Assembly: GCA_902779075.1 (NCBI GenBank)
Contig: CACZAK010000041.1
Span: forward strand, 1-26,352
Length of the DNA stretch: 26,352 nt
Direction: 5' to 3'
Origin: an uncultured bacterium
GTDB taxonomy: Bacteria > Verrucomicrobiota > Kiritimatiellia > RFP12 > UBA1067
The position numbers and the translations under genes are program-made. Under the pieces are notes generated by a model that was not told the origin of the DNA, searched no databases, and saw nothing but the letters and a program-made list of their open reading frames with translations. The first letter of the stretch is position 1. Each line of letters opens with the position of its first letter. This document shows positions 13,146-20,590 of this stretch, one piece after another.

Positions 13146-15154
13146 CGGGCGACGACAGGAAAGAGATAGCCGCCCGTCCAGGCTGGTACTGGTGGTAAGG
13201 TCACGAGGACATCGGTACCCTCGCGCGTGACGTCAAGTACAACGTCTTCCGCGTCAAGCATCGACCACACCGCCTTCGTCGCATCCGCAGGAACGCCGCG
13301 TAGGCGCATCCGCACAGGCGGCGTGCGCCCGATCGACGCGTTCACGAACACCACAGACGCGAGAGAACCATCCTTCCGTACGCGCGGCTGAACGAAGGAG
13401 CGCGTGGGCGTCTCCAGAAGAACCGGCGACTTCCCGTGCGATGCCCAGTCCGCCAAACAGTGAAGCTGCACCACCCGGTCGCCGGATGCCTTCGAGAGCC
13501 CCGCCGTGAACGCATGCGTCCCAAACACCACGCGGCGGCGGCCCTTCTGCGTCTCGAACATCACCGCCGCATATCCCGGCAGGTTCAACGGCGCGTTGTT
13601 CGCGTCGCTGTAATATTCGGAAAGGGCCACAGCTCCCGGCGCGGGCTTCAGGAAGAGCGTCTGGCCCGACACCGGCGTTTCGCGCGCCTTGAAACCTTTG
13701 TTCACGGGTACGGACAAGAACCGCTCGCGCAGATTCCCTTTGGCGGATGCTAAGCCCGCAAGCCCGATTTCCGCACCGTATCCGGCCTTGAAGAGCGTTT
13801 CCGCCGCCGCGCCGTCGATCAGCAGGTCTTCGGCGAGAAGCTGCGCCACGGCCTCTTTGCCCGCTTCAACGGCCTCCTTCGCCGCAGTCGTGGTGACGAT
13901 GCGCGCGAGGTCCGAACGCGCACCGGGGATGAGCGGCTTGAGGGGCAGGGAACCTGTCAGAAGCTGGACGGGGGGATCGTCCGTAAAACCATAACCGCAC
14001 CGCACCGCGCCTACGTTCAGCGCCACGTAGCGCTTCATCATCGCCGCGTTGCGCGCGAGCGGCGCAAGAATCTCGTCGCCGTACCATTCCGGCGTCTCGA
14101 ATCCGGCGTCCATCACGAGCGCGGAGATGGCGTTCATGCCCTGAGCAAGCGACTCCAGCGCCTCAAGGAGCACGCCCTGTCCTGTACGGCAGGCGAAGGA
14201 GCGTGGACACGACTCGATCTCGGGACAGATTCTGTCGATGAACGGCAAGGGGCCGATCGTGTCGATCTGGAGTGCCAGCGTATACGCCTTCCCGATCTGC
14301 GCGCGCGCGTCGCTGTCGAAGTACGCACCCGCGCCAGGACGCATTCCCACGGGCAAGCCCGTCGCCGCATGATGCGCCTCGTAGAGAAGTCGGTGTTCGG
14401 GGAAGCAGCGCCCCGGCTGTTGCTGGCACATCCGCGTTTCAGGGGACGCCGCGTGGACCGCCTCGGCGATCACGCGCACCAGCTCGGCCTCGCCCTCAAA
14501 CGCGAACGCGCGCCAGCGGGCGGCGAGCGCGGCGTCTATCTTCATTTCCTCGACCAACTGCTTGCGCGTGCGCTTCTTGCCTTCCTTCTCGGCGAACTTC
14601 CCCAAACAGTATTCGCAGTGGCAGCCCCAGCCAGGGCCTCCGTGGTTGACGATGCGGATGTCGTCGTCGATCCACGCAGAATAAGGACGCATCGCGGCAG
14701 CATAGAGCGTGGCCATCTCCTTCATGTACGCCAGGAATCCCGGCGCGCGGAAGCAGTTGCACCCCTTCGCCACGGACCCGTTCGCCGACGTGAACCCCTG
14801 CCACGTCATGCCAGAGTTGTCCGCATAGCGAAGGAAAGCATCGCCGTGTCCAATCGTCGCCTGTATCTGGAGCGACGGCAGGATGCCGATCTTGCGCAGG
14901 TCGTCCGCCGCCTTCGCGAGCCGTTGGGCGGCGGCACGGTGTTCCTCCATCTTCGGGAAACTGATGCCCGTCGAGAACCACACCTCGTCGACGCCGGCAC
15001 GGTACTTCGCGAACTGCTCGCGCAGTCCGTTCCACACCTCTTCTCTGTCGGTATGGGGCTTGCGCAGGCGGATCGCGGAAAACGGGATCGCGTCGCCATA
15101 CGCGACCCCGACCGACGCGATTGCCAGACTTGCCAGTTTCGCGAAGTGCTGCAT
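13142..15154 (-). CDS. Secreted glycoside-hydrolase-like protein
   Basis: 670-aa exported protein with a signal peptide (hydrophobic LASLAIASVGVAYG, cleavage near residue 20). The N-terminal half reads like a TIM barrel: VDEVWFSTGISFPKMEEH, AWIDDDIRIVNHGGPGWGCH, then EYCLGKFAEKEG. The acidic DDD run and the CHCEYC cluster (about residues 178-184) suggest an active-site region with a possible metal site or disulfide. The second half (AQLLAEDLLIDGAAAETLFKAGYG) recalls the GATase-like trimerisation domain of GH42 enzymes, and the C-terminus is beta-rich. It begins 12 nt after the beta-galactosidase stop with an ideal Shine-Dalgarno, so the two are co-expressed. I cannot assign a CAZy family; it is probably periplasmic or outer-surface and acts on a glycan. 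Confidence 0.6.
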   Translation of the reverse strand: MQHFAKLASLAIASVGVAYGDAIPFSAIRLRKPHTDREEVWNGLREQFAKYRAGVDEVWFSTGISFPKMEEHRAAAQRLAKAADDLRKIGILPSLQIQATIGHGDAFLRYADNSGMTWQGFTSANGSVAKGCNCFRAPGFLAYMKEMATLYAAAMRPYSAWIDDDIRIVNHGGPGWGCHCEYCLGKFAEKEGKKRTRKQLVEEMKIDAALAARWRAFAFEGEAELVRVIAEAVHAASPETRMCQQQPGRCFPEHRLLYEAHHAATGLPVGMRPGAGAYFDSDARAQIGKAYTLALQIDTIGPLPFIDRICPEIESCPRSFACRTGQGVLLEALESLAQGMNAISALVMDAGFETPEWYGDEILAPLARNAAMMKRYVALNVGAVRCGYGFTDDPPVQLLTGSLPLKPLIPGARSDLARIVTTTAAKEAVEAGKEAVAQLLAEDLLIDGAAAETLFKAGYGAEIGLAGLASAKGNLRERFLSVPVNKGFKARETPVSGQTLFLKPAPGAVALSEYYSDANNAPLNLPGYAAVMFETQKGRRRVVFGTHAFTAGLSKASGDRVVQLHCLADWASHGKSPVLLETPTRSFVQPRVRKDGSLASVVFVNASIGRTPPVRMRLRGVPADATKAVWSMLDAEDVVLDVTREGTDVLVTLPPVPAWTGGYLFPVVAR

Positions 15155-15162
15155 TTTCCGGT

Positions 15163-15169
15163 CTCCTTA
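15163..15169 (-). promoter_or_regulatory. Shine-Dalgarno overlapping the beta-galactosidase stop codon
   Basis: TAAGGAG on the minus strand contains the TAA stop of the upstream gene and the ribosome-binding site for the ATG at 15154, 8 nt away. This arrangement favours re-initiation and ties expression of the two secreted enzymes. Confidence 0.8.
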
Positions 15170-18100
15170 CTTGTCCAAGATCATCGGCTGGAGTTCGGCC
15201 ATGGAGGCCCACGGCTGCGACTTGTCCCACGGCGAAAGCGCGTTGAAGCGGATGTAGCGTGCGGACTCCTTCTGCTTGAACGTGATCTCCGTGAGGTCGT
15301 CCGTGTTTGCAAGCTCGCCTTCCGCGACCGTGCGCCAGGTCTTCGCGTCGTCGCTCAGCTCGAGGCGATAGCGGCGGACGCGTCCGTGGTCCATGTCCTG
15401 ACGCGGAACGGCGATGACGCCTTTGAGCGCGAGCGTCTTGCCGTAGTCGCCGATGACGAAGTGCGGATAGCCGGGGTTGCGTTTCTTCCACTGCGTGTGC
15501 CAGATGGTCGAGATGTCGCCGTCGAACGCGTTGTTCGCACCCTCGCGCTCGCTGGCCTCGTCGGACGACGCGCCCGCCGCCTTGTAGCGCTTGAACTGCG
15601 TGAAGCTGTTCGCGGGCGCGGGCGCGGGCGGGAACGTGAACGGCTCGTCCGAGAGCGCGGTCGTCACGCGATACGGCACGATCGCGAAGTCGAGGCGGTA
15701 GTTCTTCGACGTGTCGATGATGTCGCGCCTCATCGGCCCCGGACCGCAGCTCGCGCCGCCGAGTCCGCGCGTCTCCGCGAAGATGCCGAACTCGACCTTG
15801 GTGATCGGCGGCAGCTCCGGCGGGTGCGAGGCCGCGATGATCTCCGTCGGCGAATACGGAATCGCGGTGAACGCGAACGGCGCGCCGAGCGTCGCGAAGC
15901 CGATTGCGCCCTTCGCGCCCGAGAGCGTCACGGCGTCGGTTTCCTCGAAGTTGTTGGCGTCCTCGGGACGCGCGTACGGCATCACGAACTTCGCGAGGTC
16001 GGTCGTCCAGAGTCCCCTGAACGCGCCGGACTTGCGGTCGCGGTAGTTCTCGAACGGACCACGTCCGAACCACTCCACCTGCGCGAAGTCGAGCGGAAGG
16101 ACGAAACGCCAGCCAATGCGCGGCAGCTCGCGGTTGAAGCCGACGGGACGAATCTCGCTGCGGCACGACACCTTGCCGTCGCCATTGACGCGCCAGCGCA
16201 GGACGGCGCGGAAGTACGGCGCCGAAACACGCGACGGCGCACCCTTCGCCTCGATGTGTCCGCCCGGCCGCCCGTAGTTGACCAGCGACTCCTTGGCCTC
16301 TCCCCGGCACTCCACCTCCACCGTGAACGCGAGCGCGTGCGCGTCGTCGTCGTCTCTCCAGACCTCGCCGAAGGAAATCGCCTTCTGTCGGAAGTTGCGC
16401 CAGCCGCACTGGCTCCACTGCGCCGCCGGACGGAGCTCGTTCGAGCTCGGCGCACGGTAGGCGTCCAGCACCATCGGCGCGAGCAGACGCTCCACGCCCT
16501 TGACCTTGTACGAGACGAGCGCGCCCGTCGCGCGATCAAACGCGACCGACGCAACGCCGCCGGTCGGCACCAGGAACTCGACTCGTCCGTCCTCCTCGCG
16601 CATCATCATGTCCATCAGCTTCATCCCGAGCGCCTGCGCGCGCTTGTCGTTCGGCAGGTCGATCTGGTCGCTGGCAACCACATACCCCTTCTCGATATAA
16701 CCCTCACTCTCCCTAGCAATGAATTCGTACCTCACCGAAACCGAGTTGCCCGCCTCGTTCAAATAACGTGCGGCAGTAGGGACTGCAAAGGTCGATTCGC
16801 CACGCGGCCCGACGCCAGAGAAGTCTTTCACTATGGAATAGGCCTGTTTGCCATTGATGAAACCAGTCTCCTTCACGTCGAAACGATCAAGTCCCCTGAA
16901 GAACTGCTTATTCCTGATCGTGACGGACTTCCCGTCCGGGTTCAGCGTCACGCCCACGGGCTGGTACACGTGCTTGATCTCCCAATACGCAGGTTCGAGG
17001 GCGCGGTCGGAGAGGATGCAGCCGTTCATCACGAACTGTCCGTCCGTGGGCCTGTCGCCGAAGTCCCCGCCGTAGGCGATGATCATCTTGCCGTCCTTGT
17101 TCTTCTTGTAGAGGCCCTGGTCCACCCAGTCCCAGATGCAGCCGCCGATGATCACGTCGGAACTCTCGAAGGCGTCCTGGTAGTCCTTCAGGTTGCCCAT
17201 CGCGTTCATCATGTTGTGCGCGTACTCGCAGAGGAAGTACGGACGCTTCGACTTCGTGTCGGCGGCGCGGCGGCGGACATGATCGACGGACGGATACATG
17301 TTGGAGTCGATGTCGGAGGCCGACCAGTCGCGCTCGTAGTGCGTGGGACGCGACCAATCGCGCGCGTGCACCGCCTTGTCGGCAGCCTTGAAGTTCTTGC
17401 CGGGGCCCGATTCGTTACCGTGGCTCCAGAAGAGGACGGACGGATGGTTCTTGTTGCGCTCGACCATGTTCATGTTGCGCCATACCGTCGCGAGCGTGAA
17501 GCGCGGGTCGTGGCTCGACGAGCCCTTCCCGTATCCCATGCCGTGCGTCTCCACGTTCGCCTCGTCCATGAGCGCAATGCCGTTCAGGTCGCAGAGGTAG
17601 TACCAGTAGTCGTCCTGCGGATAGTGCGAGTTGCGCACGAGCGTGCAGTTCGCGCGCTTGAGGAGCTTCACGTCCTCCTCCTGGCGCTCGTGCGGACAGT
17701 AGTGCCCGTACATCGGATCCGTCTCATGGCGGTTCGCGCCGCAGAGCTTCACCTTCTTGCCGTTGAGGCAGTAGCGTCCGTTGATGATCTTGCTTTCGCG
17801 GAATCCAAAGATCGTGGAAACGCATTCAAGTATAACCTCCCCGCGAGCCGCGGCGGGTCGAGGACGCCCCGCCCTACCGGCGTCATGGTAGGGCGCGGCC
17901 TCTGGACGCGCCGCGGCGGGTCGAGGACGCCCCGCCCTACCGGCGTCATGGTAGGGCGCGGCCTCTGGACGCGCCGTCAACGACAACACGAGCTTGTAGC
18001 AGTTCGGCGCCTCGTGGCTCCAGAGACGGGGAGAGTGTAAAGTGTAAAGTGTAAAATGTAAAGTTGAGGAAACGTCATCGCTGTACCTCTCTTGACGCTC

Positions 18101-19045
18101 TTCTTTCTTTTCCATCGGCACAACATTCCCATCCATGTCGTACAGAGTTGCCTTCACCGCCACGTTATCCATTTTACATTTTACACTTTCCACTATGCAC
18201 TCGCTCTCGACAGAGAGCGTCCAGTCGCCGTCGTACACGCCTTCCTTCGCCGGCTTCGCCTGTGCGAAGAAATCGCGGATGTAAACCTGCGGACGCCGCA
18301 CGAGCCAGACGGAACGGAATATCCCCGAAAGCCTGAACATGTCCTGGTCCTCGAGGTAGGAGCCGTCGCTGTAGCGGTACACCTCCAGCGCCACCGTGTT
18401 CTTGCCGGGCTTCACGATGTCCGTCACGTCGTACTCGGCGGCGCAACGGCTGTCCTTCGTGAAGCCGACGTACTTCCCGTTCACCCACAGGTAGTAGAAG
18501 GAATCGACGCCGTCGAACTTGAGGAACACGCGGTCGCCCTTCCACGACGCGGGCAGCTCGAAGTCGCGACGGTATGAGCCCACGGGGTTGCGCGCATCGT
18601 AGTTGGTGAAGTTCTTCGGCGGCTCGCCCATCACGTACGGCGGGTTCATCTTGAACGGATAGCGGGAGTTCGTGTAGAGCGCGGTGCCCCAGCCGCCCTT
18701 GCCGTTCGCGCCGTAGGCCTGCCACGAACACGGCACCTTGATCGTCTCCCAACCCGAGACGTCATAATCCAGTTTCTCGAAGCCGACCGGACGCAGCGAG
18801 GGCTCCTTCACCCACTTGAACTTCCACGCCGTGTCGGAGTCGAGGCAGATCTGCCGATCCGTCTTCCACGGGAGGATTTCAAGCGCGGCGCGTTCGTCCG
18901 CGAACGGCGCGAACGCCGCGCGCGTCTTCTCGCGTCCGAGGCTCATGCGCGAGAGATCTTGCCATTCAGTGCCGTCAATGCGGCGTTCTTCCGCGAAAAC
19001 GGCGCTCAACGCCGCAGCGGCCAACACAAGTGCTGAGGTTTTCAT
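15167..19045 (-). CDS. Secreted GH2 beta-galactosidase with C-terminal F5/8 domain
   Basis: 1292-aa LacZ-type enzyme with a signal peptide (LVLAAAALSAVFA), so exported. Order: GH2 sugar-binding domain (about 65-240; SYRRDFELP, FDGVDSFYYLWVNGKYVG), immunoglobulin-like domain (245-420) interrupted by repeat insertions, TIM barrel (420-720) with acid/base Glu545 in SHGNESG and nucleophile Glu607 in CEYAHNMMNAMGN, beta-galactosidase small-chain domain (about 830-1110; GRGPFENYRDRKSGA), then an F5/8-type (CBM32-like) domain from about 1150 (NAFDGDISTIWHTQW, RYRLELSDDAKTW, ARYIRF). E. coli LacZ has 1024 aa; the excess is the C-terminal domain plus insertions. The ATG at 19045 has no Shine-Dalgarno and sits 6 nt after the -10 box, predicting a leaderless mRNA. 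It likely releases terminal beta-galactose from plant or mucin glycans. Confidence 0.93.
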   Translation of the reverse strand: MKTSALVLAAAALSAVFAEERRIDGTEWQDLSRMSLGREKTRAAFAPFADERAALEILPWKTDRQICLDSDTAWKFKWVKEPSLRPVGFEKLDYDVSGWETIKVPCSWQAYGANGKGGWGTALYTNSRYPFKMNPPYVMGEPPKNFTNYDARNPVGSYRRDFELPASWKGDRVFLKFDGVDSFYYLWVNGKYVGFTKDSRCAAEYDVTDIVKPGKNTVALEVYRYSDGSYLEDQDMFRLSGIFRSVWLVRRPQVYIRDFFAQAKPAKEGVYDGDWTLSVESECIVESVKCKMDNVAVKATLYDMDGNVVPMEKKEERQERYSDDVSSTLHFTLYTLHSPRLWSHEAPNCYKLVLSLTARPEAAPYHDAGRAGRPRPAAARPEAAPYHDAGRAGRPRPAAARGEVILECVSTIFGFRESKIINGRYCLNGKKVKLCGANRHETDPMYGHYCPHERQEEDVKLLKRANCTLVRNSHYPQDDYWYYLCDLNGIALMDEANVETHGMGYGKGSSSHDPRFTLATVWRNMNMVERNKNHPSVLFWSHGNESGPGKNFKAADKAVHARDWSRPTHYERDWSASDIDSNMYPSVDHVRRRAADTKSKRPYFLCEYAHNMMNAMGNLKDYQDAFESSDVIIGGCIWDWVDQGLYKKNKDGKMIIAYGGDFGDRPTDGQFVMNGCILSDRALEPAYWEIKHVYQPVGVTLNPDGKSVTIRNKQFFRGLDRFDVKETGFINGKQAYSIVKDFSGVGPRGESTFAVPTAARYLNEAGNSVSVRYEFIARESEGYIEKGYVVASDQIDLPNDKRAQALGMKLMDMMMREEDGRVEFLVPTGGVASVAFDRATGALVSYKVKGVERLLAPMVLDAYRAPSSNELRPAAQWSQCGWRNFRQKAISFGEVWRDDDDAHALAFTVEVECRGEAKESLVNYGRPGGHIEAKGAPSRVSAPYFRAVLRWRVNGDGKVSCRSEIRPVGFNRELPRIGWRFVLPLDFAQVEWFGRGPFENYRDRKSGAFRGLWTTDLAKFVMPYARPEDANNFEETDAVTLSGAKGAIGFATLGAPFAFTAIPYSPTEIIAASHPPELPPITKVEFGIFAETRGLGGASCGPGPMRRDIIDTSKNYRLDFAIVPYRVTTALSDEPFTFPPAPAPANSFTQFKRYKAAGASSDEASEREGANNAFDGDISTIWHTQWKKRNPGYPHFVIGDYGKTLALKGVIAVPRQDMDHGRVRRYRLELSDDAKTWRTVAEGELANTDDLTEITFKQKESARYIRFNALSPWDKSQPWASMAELQPMILDK
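17847..17972. repeat. Two in-frame 63-bp tandem copies containing a GGTAGGG-ended palindromic element
   Basis: Two identical 63-nt units (17847-17909 and 17910-17972) and the first bases of a third lie inside the beta-galactosidase gene. They add two 21-residue repeats (each ARPEAAPYHDAG plus RAGRPRPAA) at about residues 358-400 without breaking the frame. Across the junction runs an element with 9-bp terminal inverted repeats, GGTAGGGCG and CGCCCTACC, at 17886-17940. GGCGTCAT separates neighbouring elements. This has the form of a small REP/MITE-like palindromic repeat tolerated in a surface loop. Confidence 0.85.
18034..18198. repeat. Inverted 7-nt repeat arms inside the beta-galactosidase gene
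   Basis: The left arm at 18034-18068 is AGTGTAA three times, AATGTAA, then AGTTGAG. The right arm at 18171-18198 is the reverse complement type: ATTTTAC twice, ACTTTCC, ACTATGC. Matching 21-nt cores of the arms agree at 20 positions. The 102 nt between the arms encode ordinary beta-galactosidase sequence. In the protein the arms read VESVKCKM and STLHFTLYTLHSP (about residues 283-338). Confidence 0.85.
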
Positions 19046-19051
19046 GCGCCC

Positions 19052-19080
19052 AGTTTACCAAAAAACCGCGCATTGTGCAA
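19052..19080 (-). promoter_or_regulatory. Beta-galactosidase promoter
   Basis: The minus strand shows TTGCAC (19080-19075, 3 of 6), a 17-nt spacer and TGGTAAACT (TAAACT 19057-19052). Only GGGCGC separates the -10 from the ATG, so transcription should start at the start codon. Confidence 0.6.
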
Positions 19081-19106
19081 AGCCGTACGGCGCTCTTGCG
19101 AGCAGT

Positions 19107-20516
19107 TTAGAAGCGGTAGCTGATGGAGACGCCGGCGGACTGGGAGAGCCCGTTATGCGTGTCGAACTTCCAGTCGTTGCCGAGCGAATCGGTGAACCAT
19201 GCGTCGTGCGACATCATGAACACGAGGCCGTAGCAGACCGTCACGTCCAGATTGCCGTAGTGCCACTGGAGACCGATCGTGCCGATGTGGCGGTCGCCGG
19301 GAGGAAGCATCGTGGAGCCGTTGTTGCGGCGGTGGCTGCACGGATCCATGTCGTACACGTACGAGCCCAGCAGCGTGAAGTTCTCGTGGAAATCCCACGC
19401 GCCGCCAAAGCCGATGCGGTAGACGTCATGCCAGTTAAGCTTCGTGGTCTTGACGCCGGAGGGAAGATGGAAGTTGATCCTCGGCATGGAGGACCATTCC
19501 GTCCAAGTCAGCGCCGAGCCGAGGTGGACGGTATCGGTCACGTCCCAGTTGCCGCCGATTGTGACAGACTGCGGGAGACGGATTTCCGCACTTGCATTTC
19601 CCGTGTTGTCCGCAGCAGCCGACGAAAGCGACGAATTGACCGCCTGGTGTGCCTGCGCATTTGCCTGGGCGCTGACCTGCTGCATGGCCTGTGCATAGTA
19701 GGCATCCCAGTATGGCGTACCGGCAAGACCCATAGCCGTAAGACGCTCGCGCACGGCCGCGTCGGCCTGCGCCTGTGCCTGAGCCTCTGCGGCAGAGTAG
19801 TTGCGGGACTTCACGCGCGTGTGGTTGTAGCCCTTCACCTTCGTGTCGATGTACGACTTGTAGAGGACGCCTGCGGAGATCGTGTCCGTGAACCGGTAGC
19901 GAGTGGAAAGCTCCCAGCCCCAGTCGGTGAAGCCGTTATCGCCCTTCAGGTGGTTGCGCATGGAGCCGTAGTAGTTGCCGTCGCTCACGGCCTGCGGGCT
20001 TGAGTACTGGTCGAACTTGAAGTAAAGGAGGCGAATGCCCGCCGCGACGCTCCACTTGTCCGTGATGCGGTAGGAGATGTTCGGGTTGAAGGTCAGGCCC
20101 TCCACGAAGGTCGAGCGCGTGTTCCAGGCCATTTCCCAGTCCGGGTTGTAGTGCGTGCCAAGGCCGAACTCCGGCGCGAAGCCGAGCCCGAAGGAGAAGT
20201 CGTAGGGGAGCGGCACAACGGCGTATACGTGCGGCAGCACGAAAGCGCCCGGATACATCTTGCGGCCATGGTGTCCGTTAATTGCCGTGTCCGCCGTGGG
20301 GTGCTCCGTAACGAAACCGGCCGTTACCACCACGTTCGTGAAGTCCGACATCGTGGCCGGGTTGTAGAACAGGGCCGACGCATCCTGCGCCTTGCCCATT
20401 ACCGCGCCGCCAAGCGCCGTACCCGAGGCCGAACCCTCGTAAAGGGCGAAGCCCGCGCCGAACGCGGAAAGTCCCGTCAAAGCCACACCAGCGGCCGTAA
20501 AACACAGCTTGTTCAT
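19107..20516 (-). CDS. FadL/OmpP1/TodX family outer-membrane protein
   Basis: 469-aa outer-membrane beta-barrel for uptake of hydrophobic compounds such as long-chain fatty acids. It has a signal peptide (MNKLCFTAAGVALTGLSAFG). The mature start AGFALYEGSASGTALGGAVM and DASALFYNPATM is the FadL N-terminal plug signature. The C-terminal strand ends SISYRF, with the terminal Phe recognised by the BAM machinery. Alternating strands such as GIGFGGAWDF-type hairpins fill the rest. About residues 240-305 form an Ala/Gln-rich insertion (AEAQAQAQADAAVRERL, then QQVSAQANAQAHQAV) not expected in FadL. The ATG at 20516 follows GAAGGA and a full-consensus promoter. It stands alone between pbpC and the beta-galactosidase. 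Confidence 0.88.
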   Translation of the reverse strand: MNKLCFTAAGVALTGLSAFGAGFALYEGSASGTALGGAVMGKAQDASALFYNPATMSDFTNVVVTAGFVTEHPTADTAINGHHGRKMYPGAFVLPHVYAVVPLPYDFSFGLGFAPEFGLGTHYNPDWEMAWNTRSTFVEGLTFNPNISYRITDKWSVAAGIRLLYFKFDQYSSPQAVSDGNYYGSMRNHLKGDNGFTDWGWELSTRYRFTDTISAGVLYKSYIDTKVKGYNHTRVKSRNYSAAEAQAQAQADAAVRERLTAMGLAGTPYWDAYYAQAMQQVSAQANAQAHQAVNSSLSSAAADNTGNASAEIRLPQSVTIGGNWDVTDTVHLGSALTWTEWSSMPRINFHLPSGVKTTKLNWHDVYRIGFGGAWDFHENFTLLGSYVYDMDPCSHRRNNGSTMLPPGDRHIGTIGLQWHYGNLDVTVCYGLVFMMSHDAWFTDSLGNDWKFDTHNGLSQSAGVSISYRF

Positions 20517-20552
20517 TCAATTGTCCTTCTTTGGTGAAAGAAACATTGTGAC

Positions 20553-20581
20553 AGTATAGCATTTTGTGTCGCAAATGTCAA
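20553..20581 (-). promoter_or_regulatory. Promoter of the FadL-like gene
   Basis: The minus strand has TTGACA (20581-20576, perfect), a 17-nt spacer and TGCTATACT (TATACT 20558-20553), an extended -10. The leader of about 30 nt carries GAAGGA. This is the strongest sigma-70-type promoter in the window. Confidence 0.8.
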
Positions 20582-20590
20582 CGGACCATT

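Noticed and set aside
14496..16418. A 640-codon frame on the minus strand
   Set aside because: It is a shifted frame of the two secreted hydrolase genes, crosses their boundary and is very Arg-rich.
14369..18040. A 1223-codon open frame on the plus strand
   Set aside because: It lies antisense to the beta-galactosidase and the glycoside-hydrolase-like gene, whose catalytic motifs and signal peptides are clear. The Arg/Val/His-rich translation is typical of a GC-rich shadow frame.
19082..19106. Terminator after the FadL-like gene (GCCGTACGGC palindrome and a nearby T run)
   Set aside because: The palindrome is not followed directly by the T run, and the T-rich stretch belongs to the beta-galactosidase promoter.
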